64,000 nt of DNA from Microbacterium sp. C5A9 (lineage in GTDB: Bacteria; Actinomycetota; Actinomycetes; Actinomycetales; Microbacteriaceae), in contig NZ_JABXGD010000006.1 in assembly GCF_022627955.1 (NCBI RefSeq), positions 124,001 through 188,000 of the forward strand. The letters are read 5' to 3'. The position numbers and the translations under genes were made by a program. Shown one piece after another: positions 26,374 through 34,278 of this stretch (position 1 is the stretch's first letter; every line of letters starts with the position of its first letter). The notes under the pieces are model-generated. The model did not search any database and was not told the DNA's origin. It saw only the letters and a list, made by a program, of their open reading frames with translations.

Positions 26374-27938
26374 GCTGATGCTTTCTGGTTCGCGGAGGTC
26401 ATGCTGCGCATGAGGGCCTCGGGTGTCGCCTGGTCGGCCGGGATGCAGTCGGTGACCCGACCTTCGAAGACGGTGTAGATGCGGTCGGAGATGCCGAGGA
26501 GTTCGGGCAGCTCACTGGAGATCACGATGACGCCCTTGCCCTGGGAGGCGAGCTCGTTGATGATCGCGTAGATCTCGTACTTGGCTCCGACGTCGATGCC
26601 GCGGGTGGGCTCGTCGAGGATCAGCAGGTCGGGGTCGGTGAACATCCACCGCGCCAGCACGACCTTCTGCTGGTTCCCTCCCGAGAGCTTGCCGACACCC
26701 TCTTCGACGCTCGGCGTCTTGATCCGCAGCGCCTTGCGGTACTGCTCGGCGACCACGAACTCCTGCCGTTCGTCGACGACGCCTCGGCGCGAGATCTTGG
26801 AGAGCTTCGCCGCCACGACCGAGCGCTTGATCGTGTCGAGCAGATTGAGACCGAGCACCTTGCGGTCCTCGCTGACGTAGGCGAGCCCGTGCCTGATGGC
26901 GGAGGAGACGTCGGGCATCGAGATCTCCTGGCCGTCCTTGAAGACCTGTCCACCCAGGAACGTGCCGTAGGAGCGACCGAACAGGCTCATCATGAACTCG
27001 GTGCGGCCGGCGCCCATGAGCCCGGCGATTCCGACGACCTCTCCGCGGCGGACGTTGAGGTTCGACCCCTTCACGACCATGCGCTCGGAGACCGTCGGGT
27101 GCTGCACCCACCAGTCCTTGACCTCGAAGAACACCTCGCCGATCTCGGGGGTGCGGTCGGGGTACCGGCTCTCGAGCGACCGGCCGACCATGCCGCGGAT
27201 GATCCGATCCTCGTTGATCTCGCCCCGCGAGATGTCGAGGGTCTCGACCGTGCGGCCATCGCGGATGATCGTGATCTCGTCGGCGATCTGCTCGATCTCG
27301 TTGAGCTTGTGACTGATCATGATCGACGCGATGCCCTTGGCCTTGAGGCCGAGGATCAGGTCGAGCAGGTGCTGCGAGTCGTTCTCGTTCAGCGCGGCGG
27401 TCGGCTCGTCGAGGATCAGCAGCTTGACGTCCTTGTTGAGCGCCTTGGCGATCTCGATCAGCTGCTGCTTGCCGACGCCGAGGGTCTTGATCGCCACATC
27501 GGGGTCCTCGCGCAGACCGACTCGGGCCAGCAGCTCGACGGTGCGCTGACGCTGCGCCCGCCAGTCGATGCGACCGAAGTGACGGATCTCGTTGCCGAGG
27601 AAGATGTTCTCGGTGATCGAGAGCTCGGGGATGAGCGCGAGCTCCTGATGGATGATCGCGATGCCGGCCTGCTCGCTGGCGGCGATGTCGCGGTACCGCT
27701 GCTCCTCGCCGTAGAGCAGGATCTCCCCCTCGTACGACCCGTACGGGTAGACGCCGGACAGGACCTTCATGAGGGTCGACTTTCCCGCGCCGTTCTCGCC
27801 GCAGATCGCATGGATCTCGCCTGCCCGGACGGTGATGGACACATCGGACAGCGCTTTGACACCCGGGAACTCCTTGGTGATGCTGCGCATCTCCAGGATG
27901 GGGCCTGACACGACCGGCAACGTTGCTGTGGTGCTCAC
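26370..27938 (-). CDS. mmsA: Multiple-sugar ABC transporter ATP-binding protein, two cassettes (CUT2)
   Basis: A 522-residue ATPase with two fused ABC domains, as in XylG/RbsA/GguA. Cassette 1 has Walker [10 protein letters not shown] and Walker [14 protein letters not shown]; its signature is degenerate ([10 protein letters not shown]), as usual in this family. Cassette 2 has LSGGNQQKV and [17 protein letters not shown] 27938 is chosen because GAGGAAGATCTT precedes it. First gene of the transporter operon; its promoter carries a LacI-type operator also found upstream of the neighbouring lacI gene. Confidence 0.92.
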   Translation of the reverse strand: MSTTATLPVVSGPILEMRSITKEFPGVKALSDVSITVRAGEIHAICGENGAGKSTLMKVLSGVYPYGSYEGEILLYGEEQRYRDIAASEQAGIAIIHQELALIPELSITENIFLGNEIRHFGRIDWRAQRQRTVELLARVGLREDPDVAIKTLGVGKQQLIEIAKALNKDVKLLILDEPTAALNENDSQHLLDLILGLKAKGIASIMISHKLNEIEQIADEITIIRDGRTVETLDISRGEINEDRIIRGMVGRSLESRYPDRTPEIGEVFFEVKDWWVQHPTVSERMVVKGSNLNVRRGEVVGIAGLMGAGRTEFMMSLFGRSYGTFLGGQVFKDGQEISMPDVSSAIRHGLAYVSEDRKVLGLNLLDTIKRSVVAAKLSKISRRGVVDERQEFVVAEQYRKALRIKTPSVEEGVGKLSGGNQQKVVLARWMFTDPDLLILDEPTRGIDVGAKYEIYAIINELASQGKGVIVISSELPELLGISDRIYTVFEGRVTDCIPADQATPEALMRSMTSANQKASA

Positions 27939-27971
27939 AAGATCTTCCTCGCGACGGGCGGCCACTCACGA

Positions 27972-28023
27972 TGTGACCGTTCACATTGGATTACATAGTC
28001 TACGCTCGCCGAAGCGGTGTCAA
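27972..28023 (-). promoter_or_regulatory. Promoter and LacI operator of the CUT2 sugar operon
   Basis: On the minus strand: -35 TTGACA (complement 28018-28023), 17 bases, -10 GACTAT (27995-28000). Just downstream, 27972-27985 is the imperfect palindrome TGTGACCGTTCACA (minus strand TGTGAACGGTCACA). A site differing at one base is found upstream of the lacI gene. Binding at about +3 to +16 would block transcription. Confidence 0.7.
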
Positions 28024-28045
28024 GACCACGGACGAAAATGTGGCC

Positions 28046-29059
28046 TTATCGAGGCGCCGACGATTCCCTGGTGCGCAGGGTCGTCTGCAGGGGGCCGAAC
28101 ACCGGCGTCTGCTCACCCCTGATCTGCGCGAGCAGGATCCGCACGGCTCTGCGACCGAGCTCCGGGAAGTCCTGATGAACCGTGCTCAGCGTCGGCGCCA
28201 CGTGCGCCGCGACGGGGATGTCGTCGAACCCCACGACGCTGACATCCTCGGGGACGCGGATGCCGGCGTCGCGGAAGCCGTGCAGCAGCCCGATCGCCAT
28301 CTGATCGTTGGCGACGAACACGGCCGTGAAGTCGCGCCTGCGCGACAGCTCCTGTCCGGCGAAGTAGCCGAAGTCCGCCGTCCAATCGCCGCGGATGGGC
28401 GGGAACGTCGGCAGATCGGCCTCGCGCAGAGCGTCCAGATAGCCGCGCATCCTCGACTCCGCCTCGACCCAGTCCTGCGGACCGGCGATGTGCAGGATGT
28501 CGCTGTGGCCGAGGCCGATGAGATGCTCGGTGGCCGTGCGTGCACCCGTCACCTGGTCGGCCGAGAGACTCACCCCGTCGGAGCCCGAGGCGGTCTGCAG
28601 CGAGACGAACGGGATGTCGACCGCCATCCCTCTGAGCACATGGAACACCCGCACCTGCGGCGCCAGCACCACGATGCCGTCGACCTGCTCGCGGGTGAGC
28701 TGCCGCAGGGCGCTGCCGATCGCCTCGGGCGAGGTCGCAGACAGGTTCAGCGTCGAGACGGAGTACCCCTCTTCGCGCGCCGCATCCTCGATGCCGACGA
28801 TCGAGGAGGTCGGACCGAACTCCCCCACCGTCGCCGACAGGATGCCGAGCATGTTCGACTTGCTCGTGACCAGCGCTCTCGCGGCGAGGTTGGGTCGGTA
28901 GTCGAGCACGGAGATCGCGTCGAGGACCTTGGCCTTCGTCTCGGGCCGGATACTCGGGTGATCGTTGAGCACTCGGGAGACGGTCTGGTGCGAGACGCCC
29001 GCGAGTCGTGCGACGTCGCGGATGCTCGGCACGCGAGCACGTTCGGAGGCGGTGGACAT
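28046..29059 (-). CDS. LacI-family transcriptional regulator of the sugar ABC operon
   Basis: A 337-residue repressor. N-terminal helix-turn-helix and hinge: SIRDVARLAGVSHQTVSRVL, then DYRPNLAARAL. The remainder is a periplasmic-binding-protein-like sensor (about 62-335) with GVSLSADQ, GHSDILHIAGP and FVANDQMAIGLLHG. ATG 29059 has AAGGAGG at correct distance; an earlier ATG at 29089 lacks one. It lies directly upstream of mmsAB-chvE on the same strand, and matching operators precede both, so autoregulation and control of the transporter are likely, with a sugar as inducer. Confidence 0.9.
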   Translation of the reverse strand: MSTASERARVPSIRDVARLAGVSHQTVSRVLNDHPSIRPETKAKVLDAISVLDYRPNLAARALVTSKSNMLGILSATVGEFGPTSSIVGIEDAAREEGYSVSTLNLSATSPEAIGSALRQLTREQVDGIVVLAPQVRVFHVLRGMAVDIPFVSLQTASGSDGVSLSADQVTGARTATEHLIGLGHSDILHIAGPQDWVEAESRMRGYLDALREADLPTFPPIRGDWTADFGYFAGQELSRRRDFTAVFVANDQMAIGLLHGFRDAGIRVPEDVSVVGFDDIPVAAHVAPTLSTVHQDFPELGRRAVRILLAQIRGEQTPVFGPLQTTLRTRESSAPR

Positions 29060-29076
29060 TGCATCGCCTCCTTGCA

Positions 29077-29090
29077 TGTGCACGGTCACA
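29077..29090 (-). promoter_or_regulatory. LacI operator upstream of lacI
   Basis: The sequence TGTGCACGGTCACA at 29077-29090 (plus strand) differs at one base from the minus-strand form of the operator at 27972-27985. It lies 17 bases upstream of the lacI ATG, overlapping the leader; a possible -10 CATAAT is about 10 bases further upstream. Suggests autorepression. Confidence 0.65.
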
Positions 29091-29147
29091 TCGTCATCTC
29101 ATTATGTACTCACGGCACGCCGAACGCACCTCGGGGCGGCGTCGACG

Positions 29148-30080
29148 TCAGCCGATGATGCGGGCACCGGGCACCGGGCCGTGCACATGCAGAGGATCGA
29201 ACCCGCGGTCGCGGAGCTCGTTCTGCACGTGCTGTGCGCTCTCGGGGCTGCCGCACAGAAGCGCGATCGTCGGGCCGGAGCCCGACACGATGCCCTGCAG
29301 CGCGCCGGCATGGATGCCGCGCAGGATCGTCGTCTCGAGGTCGGGCCGCTCATGGAGCGCCGCTTCCTGGAGGTCGTTGTAGATGCTCTCGGAGAGCAGC
29401 TCGGAGTCGCCCGAGCGCAGCGCCTGCAGCACCGGGATCGGCACATCGAGCGAGAGCGGCGGATCGTCGGCGAGAGCGCCGTGCTCCTCGCGGAGCGCGT
29501 CGAGCCTGCCGTAGACGACCGGCGTCGAGAGGCCCGCATCGCTCGGGACGAGAACCCAGTCGAACCGCCCGCGCGCCAGCGCGGGGTTCAGCTGGTCGCC
29601 TCGACCGGTGCCGACCGCCGTACCGCCGTGCAGCGCGAACGGCACATCGGCGCCGAGACGCGCCGCCAGCTCGTGCAGACGGGCGGTCGAGAACCCGGTG
29701 CCCCAGAGGGCATCGCATGCGACCAGCGCCGCAGCAGCATCCGCCGATCCTCCGCCCATCCCGCCGGCGACCGGAACGCTCTTGCGGATCTCGAGGGCGA
29801 CTCCTCCCTCGTACTCCGCCGCCGTGGCGAGCAGCTTCGCGGCCCGCATCGCGAGGTTGCGGTCGTCGAGCGGCACCGTGGCGGGATCGTCGACCCCCGA
29901 CACGGTGACCGAGAAGTCGTCGGCGTGACGCGCGGTCACGTCCTCATAGAGCGAGACCGCTTGGAAGACCGTCGCCAGCGCGTGGTAGCCGTCGTCGTGC
30001 CGCCCACCCACACCGAGGTAGAGGTTGATCTTCCCCGGCGCACGCACGTGCACGGCGGGGGGCGAGACGGCGAAGGTCAT
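29148..30080 (-). CDS. ispE: 4-diphosphocytidyl-2-C-methyl-D-erythritol kinase
   Basis: A 310-residue GHMP-family kinase of the MEP isoprenoid pathway. Seen: APGKINLYLGVGGRHDDGYH (substrate site), the ATP-binding PVAGGMGGGSADAAAAL, and a C-terminal GSGPTIALLC motif. Length standard. It follows an aldo/keto reductase by 13 bases, which itself follows ksgA; in most actinobacteria ispE follows ksgA directly. No strong ribosome site is visible. Confidence 0.95.
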   Translation of the reverse strand: MTFAVSPPAVHVRAPGKINLYLGVGGRHDDGYHALATVFQAVSLYEDVTARHADDFSVTVSGVDDPATVPLDDRNLAMRAAKLLATAAEYEGGVALEIRKSVPVAGGMGGGSADAAAALVACDALWGTGFSTARLHELAARLGADVPFALHGGTAVGTGRGDQLNPALARGRFDWVLVPSDAGLSTPVVYGRLDALREEHGALADDPPLSLDVPIPVLQALRSGDSELLSESIYNDLQEAALHERPDLETTILRGIHAGALQGIVSGSGPTIALLCGSPESAQHVQNELRDRGFDPLHVHGPVPGARIIG

Positions 30081-30093
30081 GATGCGGTTCCCG

Positions 30094-31161
30094 TCAGAGC
30101 TCCGTGGACGAGGCCCACAGGTCGACGTCGATCGACCCGGAGAGCTCGTCGATGCGAGTGAGCTCCTGGTCGGTGAATGCCGGGCCGTGCAGCGCGGCGA
30201 TGTTCTCGTCGAGCTGCGCGGGCCGCGAGGCGCCGACCAGGGCGGAGGCGACGACCGGGTTGCGCAGCGTCCACTGCAGCGCGCGCTGCGCGAGCGACTG
30301 GCCCCGCTCTGCGGCGATGTCGTTCAGCGCGCGCAACGTCTGGACCGCGTCGTCGGACAGCGGAGCATCGGGGAGCGAACCGCGCTTCTGCGCGCGCTCG
30401 GCGGTGCCGTCGCCGAGGTACTTGTCGGTCAGCAGCCCCTGCGCGAGCGGGGTGAAGGCGATCGCGCCGACACCGGACTGCTCGAGGGTGTCGGTGAGGC
30501 CGTCTTCGACCCAGCGGTTGAGGATCGAGTACGCGGGCTGGTGGATCACGAGCGGCGTTCCGAGATCCTTCGCGACCGCGAGGGCCTCGGCCGTGCGCTC
30601 GGCGCTGTACGACGAGATGCCGACGTAGAGCGCCTTGCCCTGACGCACGAGCGTGTCGAGGGCGGCCACGGTCTCGGCGATGGGCGTCACGGGGTCGACG
30701 CGGTGCGAGTAGAAGATGTCGACGTAGTCGAGTCCCATGCGCGTGAGCGACTGCTCGGCGCTCGCCAGGATGTACTTGCGGCTCGCATAGTCGCCGTACG
30801 GGCCCGGCCACATGTCCCACCCGGCCTTCGACGAGATGATCAGCTCGTCGCGGTATGGGCGGAAGTCCTCGGCGAACAGGCGTCCGAAGTTCTTCTCGGC
30901 CGACCCGTAGGGCGGACCGTAGTTGTTCGCCAGGTCGAAGTGCGTGATTCCGCGGTCGAACGCGTGACGCAGAAGCTCACGCTGATTGTCGAGCGGGATG
31001 TTGTCGCCGAAGTTCCACCAGAGACCGAGCGAGATCGGCGGCAGATAGAGCCCGGAGGCGCCGACCTGCCGGTATTCGAACTGCTGGTAGCGACTCTCGT
31101 CGGCCGCATACGGTCGGTGCAGCTCAGGGACGTTCGGCCGGAAGCGGGGGGATTCGGTCAC
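30094..31161 (-). CDS. Aldo/keto reductase, YghZ/L-glyceraldehyde-3-phosphate reductase type
   Basis: A 355-residue NADPH-dependent AKR. Catalytic tetrad candidates: Asp and Tyr in DLANNYGPPYG, Lys in IISSKAGW, His in DIFYSHRVD. The block MWPGPYGDYASRKYILAS is characteristic of the YghZ (AKR14) group, which reduces methylglyoxal or L-glyceraldehyde 3-phosphate. GTG 31161 is chosen because the -10-like TAATCT ends six bases before it; the TAA in that hexamer is the ksgA stop codon. The gene is inserted between ksgA and ispE, an unusual place. Confidence 0.88.
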   Translation of the reverse strand: MTESPRFRPNVPELHRPYAADESRYQQFEYRQVGASGLYLPPISLGLWWNFGDNIPLDNQRELLRHAFDRGITHFDLANNYGPPYGSAEKNFGRLFAEDFRPYRDELIISSKAGWDMWPGPYGDYASRKYILASAEQSLTRMGLDYVDIFYSHRVDPVTPIAETVAALDTLVRQGKALYVGISSYSAERTAEALAVAKDLGTPLVIHQPAYSILNRWVEDGLTDTLEQSGVGAIAFTPLAQGLLTDKYLGDGTAERAQKRGSLPDAPLSDDAVQTLRALNDIAAERGQSLAQRALQWTLRNPVVASALVGASRPAQLDENIAALHGPAFTDQELTRIDELSGSIDVDLWASSTEL

Positions 31162-31167
31162 GGTGCC

Positions 31168-31173
31168 AGATTA
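31168..31173 (-). promoter_or_regulatory. -10 box of the AKR gene overlapping the ksgA stop
   Basis: TAATCT on the minus strand; its first three bases are the ksgA TAA. Six bases (GGCACC) separate it from the AKR GTG. Fits a leaderless promoter. Confidence 0.6.
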
Positions 31174-32040
31174 GTCGGTGACGACCGGGTCTTCGATCCG
31201 AGCGACGTGCTGCGCAATACGGTGATAGTCCTCGACCGTCAGGTCCTCACCGCGTGCGGTCGGTGCGACCCCCGCGGCGATCAGGATCTCGGATGCCGCC
31301 GCGGAGCTGCCGAACAGACCCGAGAGCGCCTGCCGCAGCATCTTGCGTCGCTGGTTGAAGGCGGCATCGACGATCGCGAACGTGCGACGACGTTCATCCT
31401 CCGGTCCGCGCTCGCCCTCGGCGCGGTCGAACCCCACGAGGAGGCTGTCGACATTCGGCACGGGCCAGAACACCTGGCGAGACACTGTGCCGGAGAGCTT
31501 CCACTCGCCGTACCAGGCCGCCTTGACGCTGGGTGAGCCGTAGATCTTCGAGCCGGGCTTCGCGGCCAGGCGCTCGGCGACCTCGGCCTGGACCATCACG
31601 ACGCCGCGCTTCAGGTACGCGAAGCTCTCGAGGAAGTGCAGCAGCACCGGGACCGAGACGTTGTACGGCAGGTTGGCGACGAGCACGGTCGGCTCGCCCG
31701 GCAGCTCGGTGATGCGCAGCGCATCGGCATCCACCACCGTCAACCGCTCGGCGGGCACGCCGTGCTCGACCGCCGTCTGCGGCAGGCGCGCGGCGAGCCG
31801 ATGATCGATCTCGACCGCGGTGACCGAGGCTCCCGTCTCGAGAATCGCGAGAGTCAGCGAGCCGAGCCCCGGACCCACCTCGACGACCCGCTCCCCCGGC
31901 TGCACCCGCGCGGCCTGCACGATCTTGCGGACCGTGTTGGCGTCGACGACGAAGTTCTGGCCGAGCTTCTTGGTCGGGGTGACATCGAGCTCGGCGGCGA
32001 GGCGGCGGATCTCGGTGGCGCCGAGCAGGGTGACAGTCAT
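31171..32040 (-). CDS. ksgA: 16S rRNA dimethyladenosine transferase
   Basis: A 289-residue methyltransferase that dimethylates two adjacent adenosines near the 3' end of 16S rRNA (rsmA). Motifs: KKLGQNFVVDANTV, motif I VVEVGPGLGSLTLAIL, ATAVEIDHRL-like acidic strand, motif IV VLVANLPYNVSVPVL. ATG 32040 is preferred: a -10-like GACAAT ends six bases upstream. The promoter is back-to-back with that of the MFS gene in a 73-base spacer. Confidence 0.96.
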   Translation of the reverse strand: MTVTLLGATEIRRLAAELDVTPTKKLGQNFVVDANTVRKIVQAARVQPGERVVEVGPGLGSLTLAILETGASVTAVEIDHRLAARLPQTAVEHGVPAERLTVVDADALRITELPGEPTVLVANLPYNVSVPVLLHFLESFAYLKRGVVMVQAEVAERLAAKPGSKIYGSPSVKAAWYGEWKLSGTVSRQVFWPVPNVDSLLVGFDRAEGERGPEDERRRTFAIVDAAFNQRRKMLRQALSGLFGSSAAASEILIAAGVAPTARGEDLTVEDYHRIAQHVARIEDPVVTD

Positions 32041-32046
32041 TGCTCC

Positions 32047-32107
32047 ATTGTCCCCCACCCCCGCCGCTGTCGACGCCGCCACCGGTGTCCGAGGCGGCCA
32101 GTAGTCT
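32047..32107. promoter_or_regulatory. Back-to-back leaderless promoters of ksgA and the MFS gene
   Basis: Minus strand: GACAAT (complement 32047-32052), six bases, ksgA ATG. Plus strand: TAGTCT (32102-32107), six bases, MFS ATG 32114. The two -10 boxes are about 50 bases apart. Confidence 0.6.
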
Positions 32108-32113
32108 TCTGTG

Positions 32114-33391
32114 ATGCCCTCTCTCGGTGAACTGGTCGCGCCGCGGCGCATGGGCAGGGATTTCCGCTGGCTGCTCGCGTCATCGTGGACGAGCAACGTC
32201 GGCGACGGCGTCGCACTGGCCGCTGCTCCCCTGCTCATCGCCTCGATGACGTCGTCGCCGATCCTCGTCGCCGCGGGTGCCATCCTGCAGTTCCTGCCCT
32301 GGCTGCTCTTCGGCCTGCACGCGGGTGCGATCGCCGACCGATTCGACCGCCGCCGCCTCGTGATGGTCGCGAACGGGGCGCGCGCGATCGTGCTCGCGGG
32401 TCTCTGCGTCTTCCTCCTGACCGGCACCGCCACCATCTGGATCGTGCTCGCGGTCGCCTTCCTCTACGGCACGGCCGAGGTCTTCGTCGACACGGCGGGG
32501 AGCACACTGCTGCCGATGCTCGTGAAGCCGGCCGACCTCGGCATCGGCAACGCGCGCCTGCAGGCCGGCTATCTCGTCGCGAACCAGTTCGCGGGCCCGC
32601 CGCTCGGCGCCTTCCTCTTCGCCGCGGGCACGGCGCTGCCGTTCCTCGTCGAAGTGCTCTGCGTGCTGCTCGCGGTCGTGCTGATCTCGCGGATGGCGCG
32701 GACGCCCGTGCCTCCCCGGTCGGCGGGAGACGACGTGCGGACGCACGTGCACACCGACATCGCCGAGGGGCTGCGCTGGCTCTGGCGCAACCCTCCGGTG
32801 CGGATGCTCGTGCTGATCATCCTGGTGTTCAACGTGACCTGGGCTGCTCCCTGGGGTGTGCTCGTGCTCTACGCCACGGAGCACCTGCACATGGGCGCGG
32901 TCGGCTACGGCGCGCTCACGACCGCATCCGCCGTGGGCGGGATCCTCGCCACACTGAGCTTCGGCTGGCTCGAGCGGCACGTGTCGTTCGCCACACTCAT
33001 GCGCGTGGTGCTGACGCTCGAGGTGCTCATGCACCTGGCCTTCGCGCTCACGAGCATCGGATGGGTCGCCCTCGTGATCATGTTCGTGTTCGGCGCGTAC
33101 GCGTTCTTCTGGGGCACGATCTCGACGACGGTCCGCCAGCGCCTGGTGCCCGCCGAGCTGCAGGGCCGGGTCGCCTCGGTGAACATGGTCGGCGTGTTCG
33201 GGGGCATGGTGATCGGACAGGCACTGGGCGGAGTGATCGCACAGGTCTGGGGTCTGACCGCCCCCTGGTGGTTCGCGTTCGCCGGCGCCGCGCTCACTCT
33301 GGTGCTCGTCTGGAAGCCGATCTCTCAGATCGTCTCGGCGAAGCCCCTCTCCGACACGCAGGCGATCGAGATTCAGTCGAACGAACCGTAG
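32114..33391 (+). CDS. MFS transporter (MFS-3/enterobactin-exporter-like)
   Basis: A 425-residue membrane protein with about twelve helices. The loop 2-3 motif is GAIADRFDRRRLVMVAN, and the GRVASVNMVGVFGGMVIGQALGG segment is typical of MFS_3 drug or siderophore exporters. Substrate unknown. ATG 32114 fits the leaderless spacing; GTG 32111 just upstream does not. Its last 19 bases overlap the 3' end of the convergent tatD gene. It sits inverted inside the usual metG-tatD-ksgA-ispE order, suggesting insertion. Confidence 0.88.
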   Translation: MPSLGELVAPRRMGRDFRWLLASSWTSNVGDGVALAAAPLLIASMTSSPILVAAGAILQFLPWLLFGLHAGAIADRFDRRRLVMVANGARAIVLAGLCVFLLTGTATIWIVLAVAFLYGTAEVFVDTAGSTLLPMLVKPADLGIGNARLQAGYLVANQFAGPPLGAFLFAAGTALPFLVEVLCVLLAVVLISRMARTPVPPRSAGDDVRTHVHTDIAEGLRWLWRNPPVRMLVLIILVFNVTWAAPWGVLVLYATEHLHMGAVGYGALTTASAVGGILATLSFGWLERHVSFATLMRVVLTLEVLMHLAFALTSIGWVALVIMFVFGAYAFFWGTISTTVRQRLVPAELQGRVASVNMVGVFGGMVIGQALGGVIAQVWGLTAPWWFAFAGAALTLVLVWKPISQIVSAKPLSDTQAIEIQSNEP

Positions 33392-34275
33392 ACCCGCAGC
33401 GTGTTGGCGGCGAGCTGCGTCGATAGCTCGTCGACCTCGATGCCGAGCTCCGCCGCCATGAACCGCACCGTGATCGGCACCAGGTACGGGGCGTTCGGTC
33501 GGCCGCGCAGCGGTGTCGGGGTCAGGAACGGCGCATCGGTCTCGACGAGGATGCGATCGAGCGGCGTGACCTTCAGGGCATCCCGCAGGTTCTGCGCGTT
33601 CTTGAAGGTGACGTTGCCCGCGAACGACAGGTGGTAGCCGGCATCCGCACAGATCCTGGCCATCGCGTCGTCGCCCGAGAAGCAGTGGAACACGGTCGTC
33701 TCGGGAGCGCCGACCCGCGTCAGCGTCTCGAGCACCGCGTCGTGCGCATCGCGATCGTGGATCTGCATCGCGATGCCGTGCTTCTTGGCGAGGGCGATGT
33801 GCGCCTCGAAGGACTCGAACTGCGGCGCCCGACGCTCGGGCTCGGTGCGGAAGAAGTCGAGTCCCGTCTCGCCGATCGCCCGGGTGCGCGGATGCGCGGC
33901 GAACTCGTCGATCACCGCGATCGCCTCGTCGAGCCCGACACCGCCGAGGCGGCCGGCCTCGGCATACGCGGGCGCGTCGTTCGGGTGGATCGCGACGGCC
34001 GCGAGCACGCGAGGATCGGATGCGGCGGCCTCGACCGCCCACCGCGACGACTCGATGTCGCCCGACGCCTGCACGACCCCCGCGATGCCCACGGCCTCGG
34101 CACGGTCGAGCTGCTCGGTCAGTGACAGCGGCTCGTCGCCGTCGACGATCTCGAGGTGCGCGTGGTTGTCATAGACCGGGACGGCGAGGGGCTCAGGGGC
34201 CGCGGGATACCGCAGATCCTTGCGCCCGTCGCCGTCACGTCGCTGCACGTACGTCTCAGGCGTGGACTCGGTCAT
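33373..34275 (-). CDS. tatD: TatD-family metal-dependent hydrolase
   Basis: A 300-residue TIM-barrel nuclease of the TatD family. Metal-binding residues seen: NHAHLE, GETGLDF, QIHDRD, FHCFSG and VETDAPFLTP. An N-terminal extension of about 35 residues precedes the barrel. Begins three bases after the metG stop on the same strand, so co-transcribed with metG. The 3' end overlaps the convergent MFS gene by 19 bases. Known relatives are 3'-5' DNA exonucleases. Confidence 0.93.
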   Translation of the reverse strand: MTESTPETYVQRRDGDGRKDLRYPAAPEPLAVPVYDNHAHLEIVDGDEPLSLTEQLDRAEAVGIAGVVQASGDIESSRWAVEAAASDPRVLAAVAIHPNDAPAYAEAGRLGGVGLDEAIAVIDEFAAHPRTRAIGETGLDFFRTEPERRAPQFESFEAHIALAKKHGIAMQIHDRDAHDAVLETLTRVGAPETTVFHCFSGDDAMARICADAGYHLSFAGNVTFKNAQNLRDALKVTPLDRILVETDAPFLTPTPLRGRPNAPYLVPITVRFMAAELGIEVDELSTQLAANTLRVYGSFD

Positions 34276-34278
34276 GGC

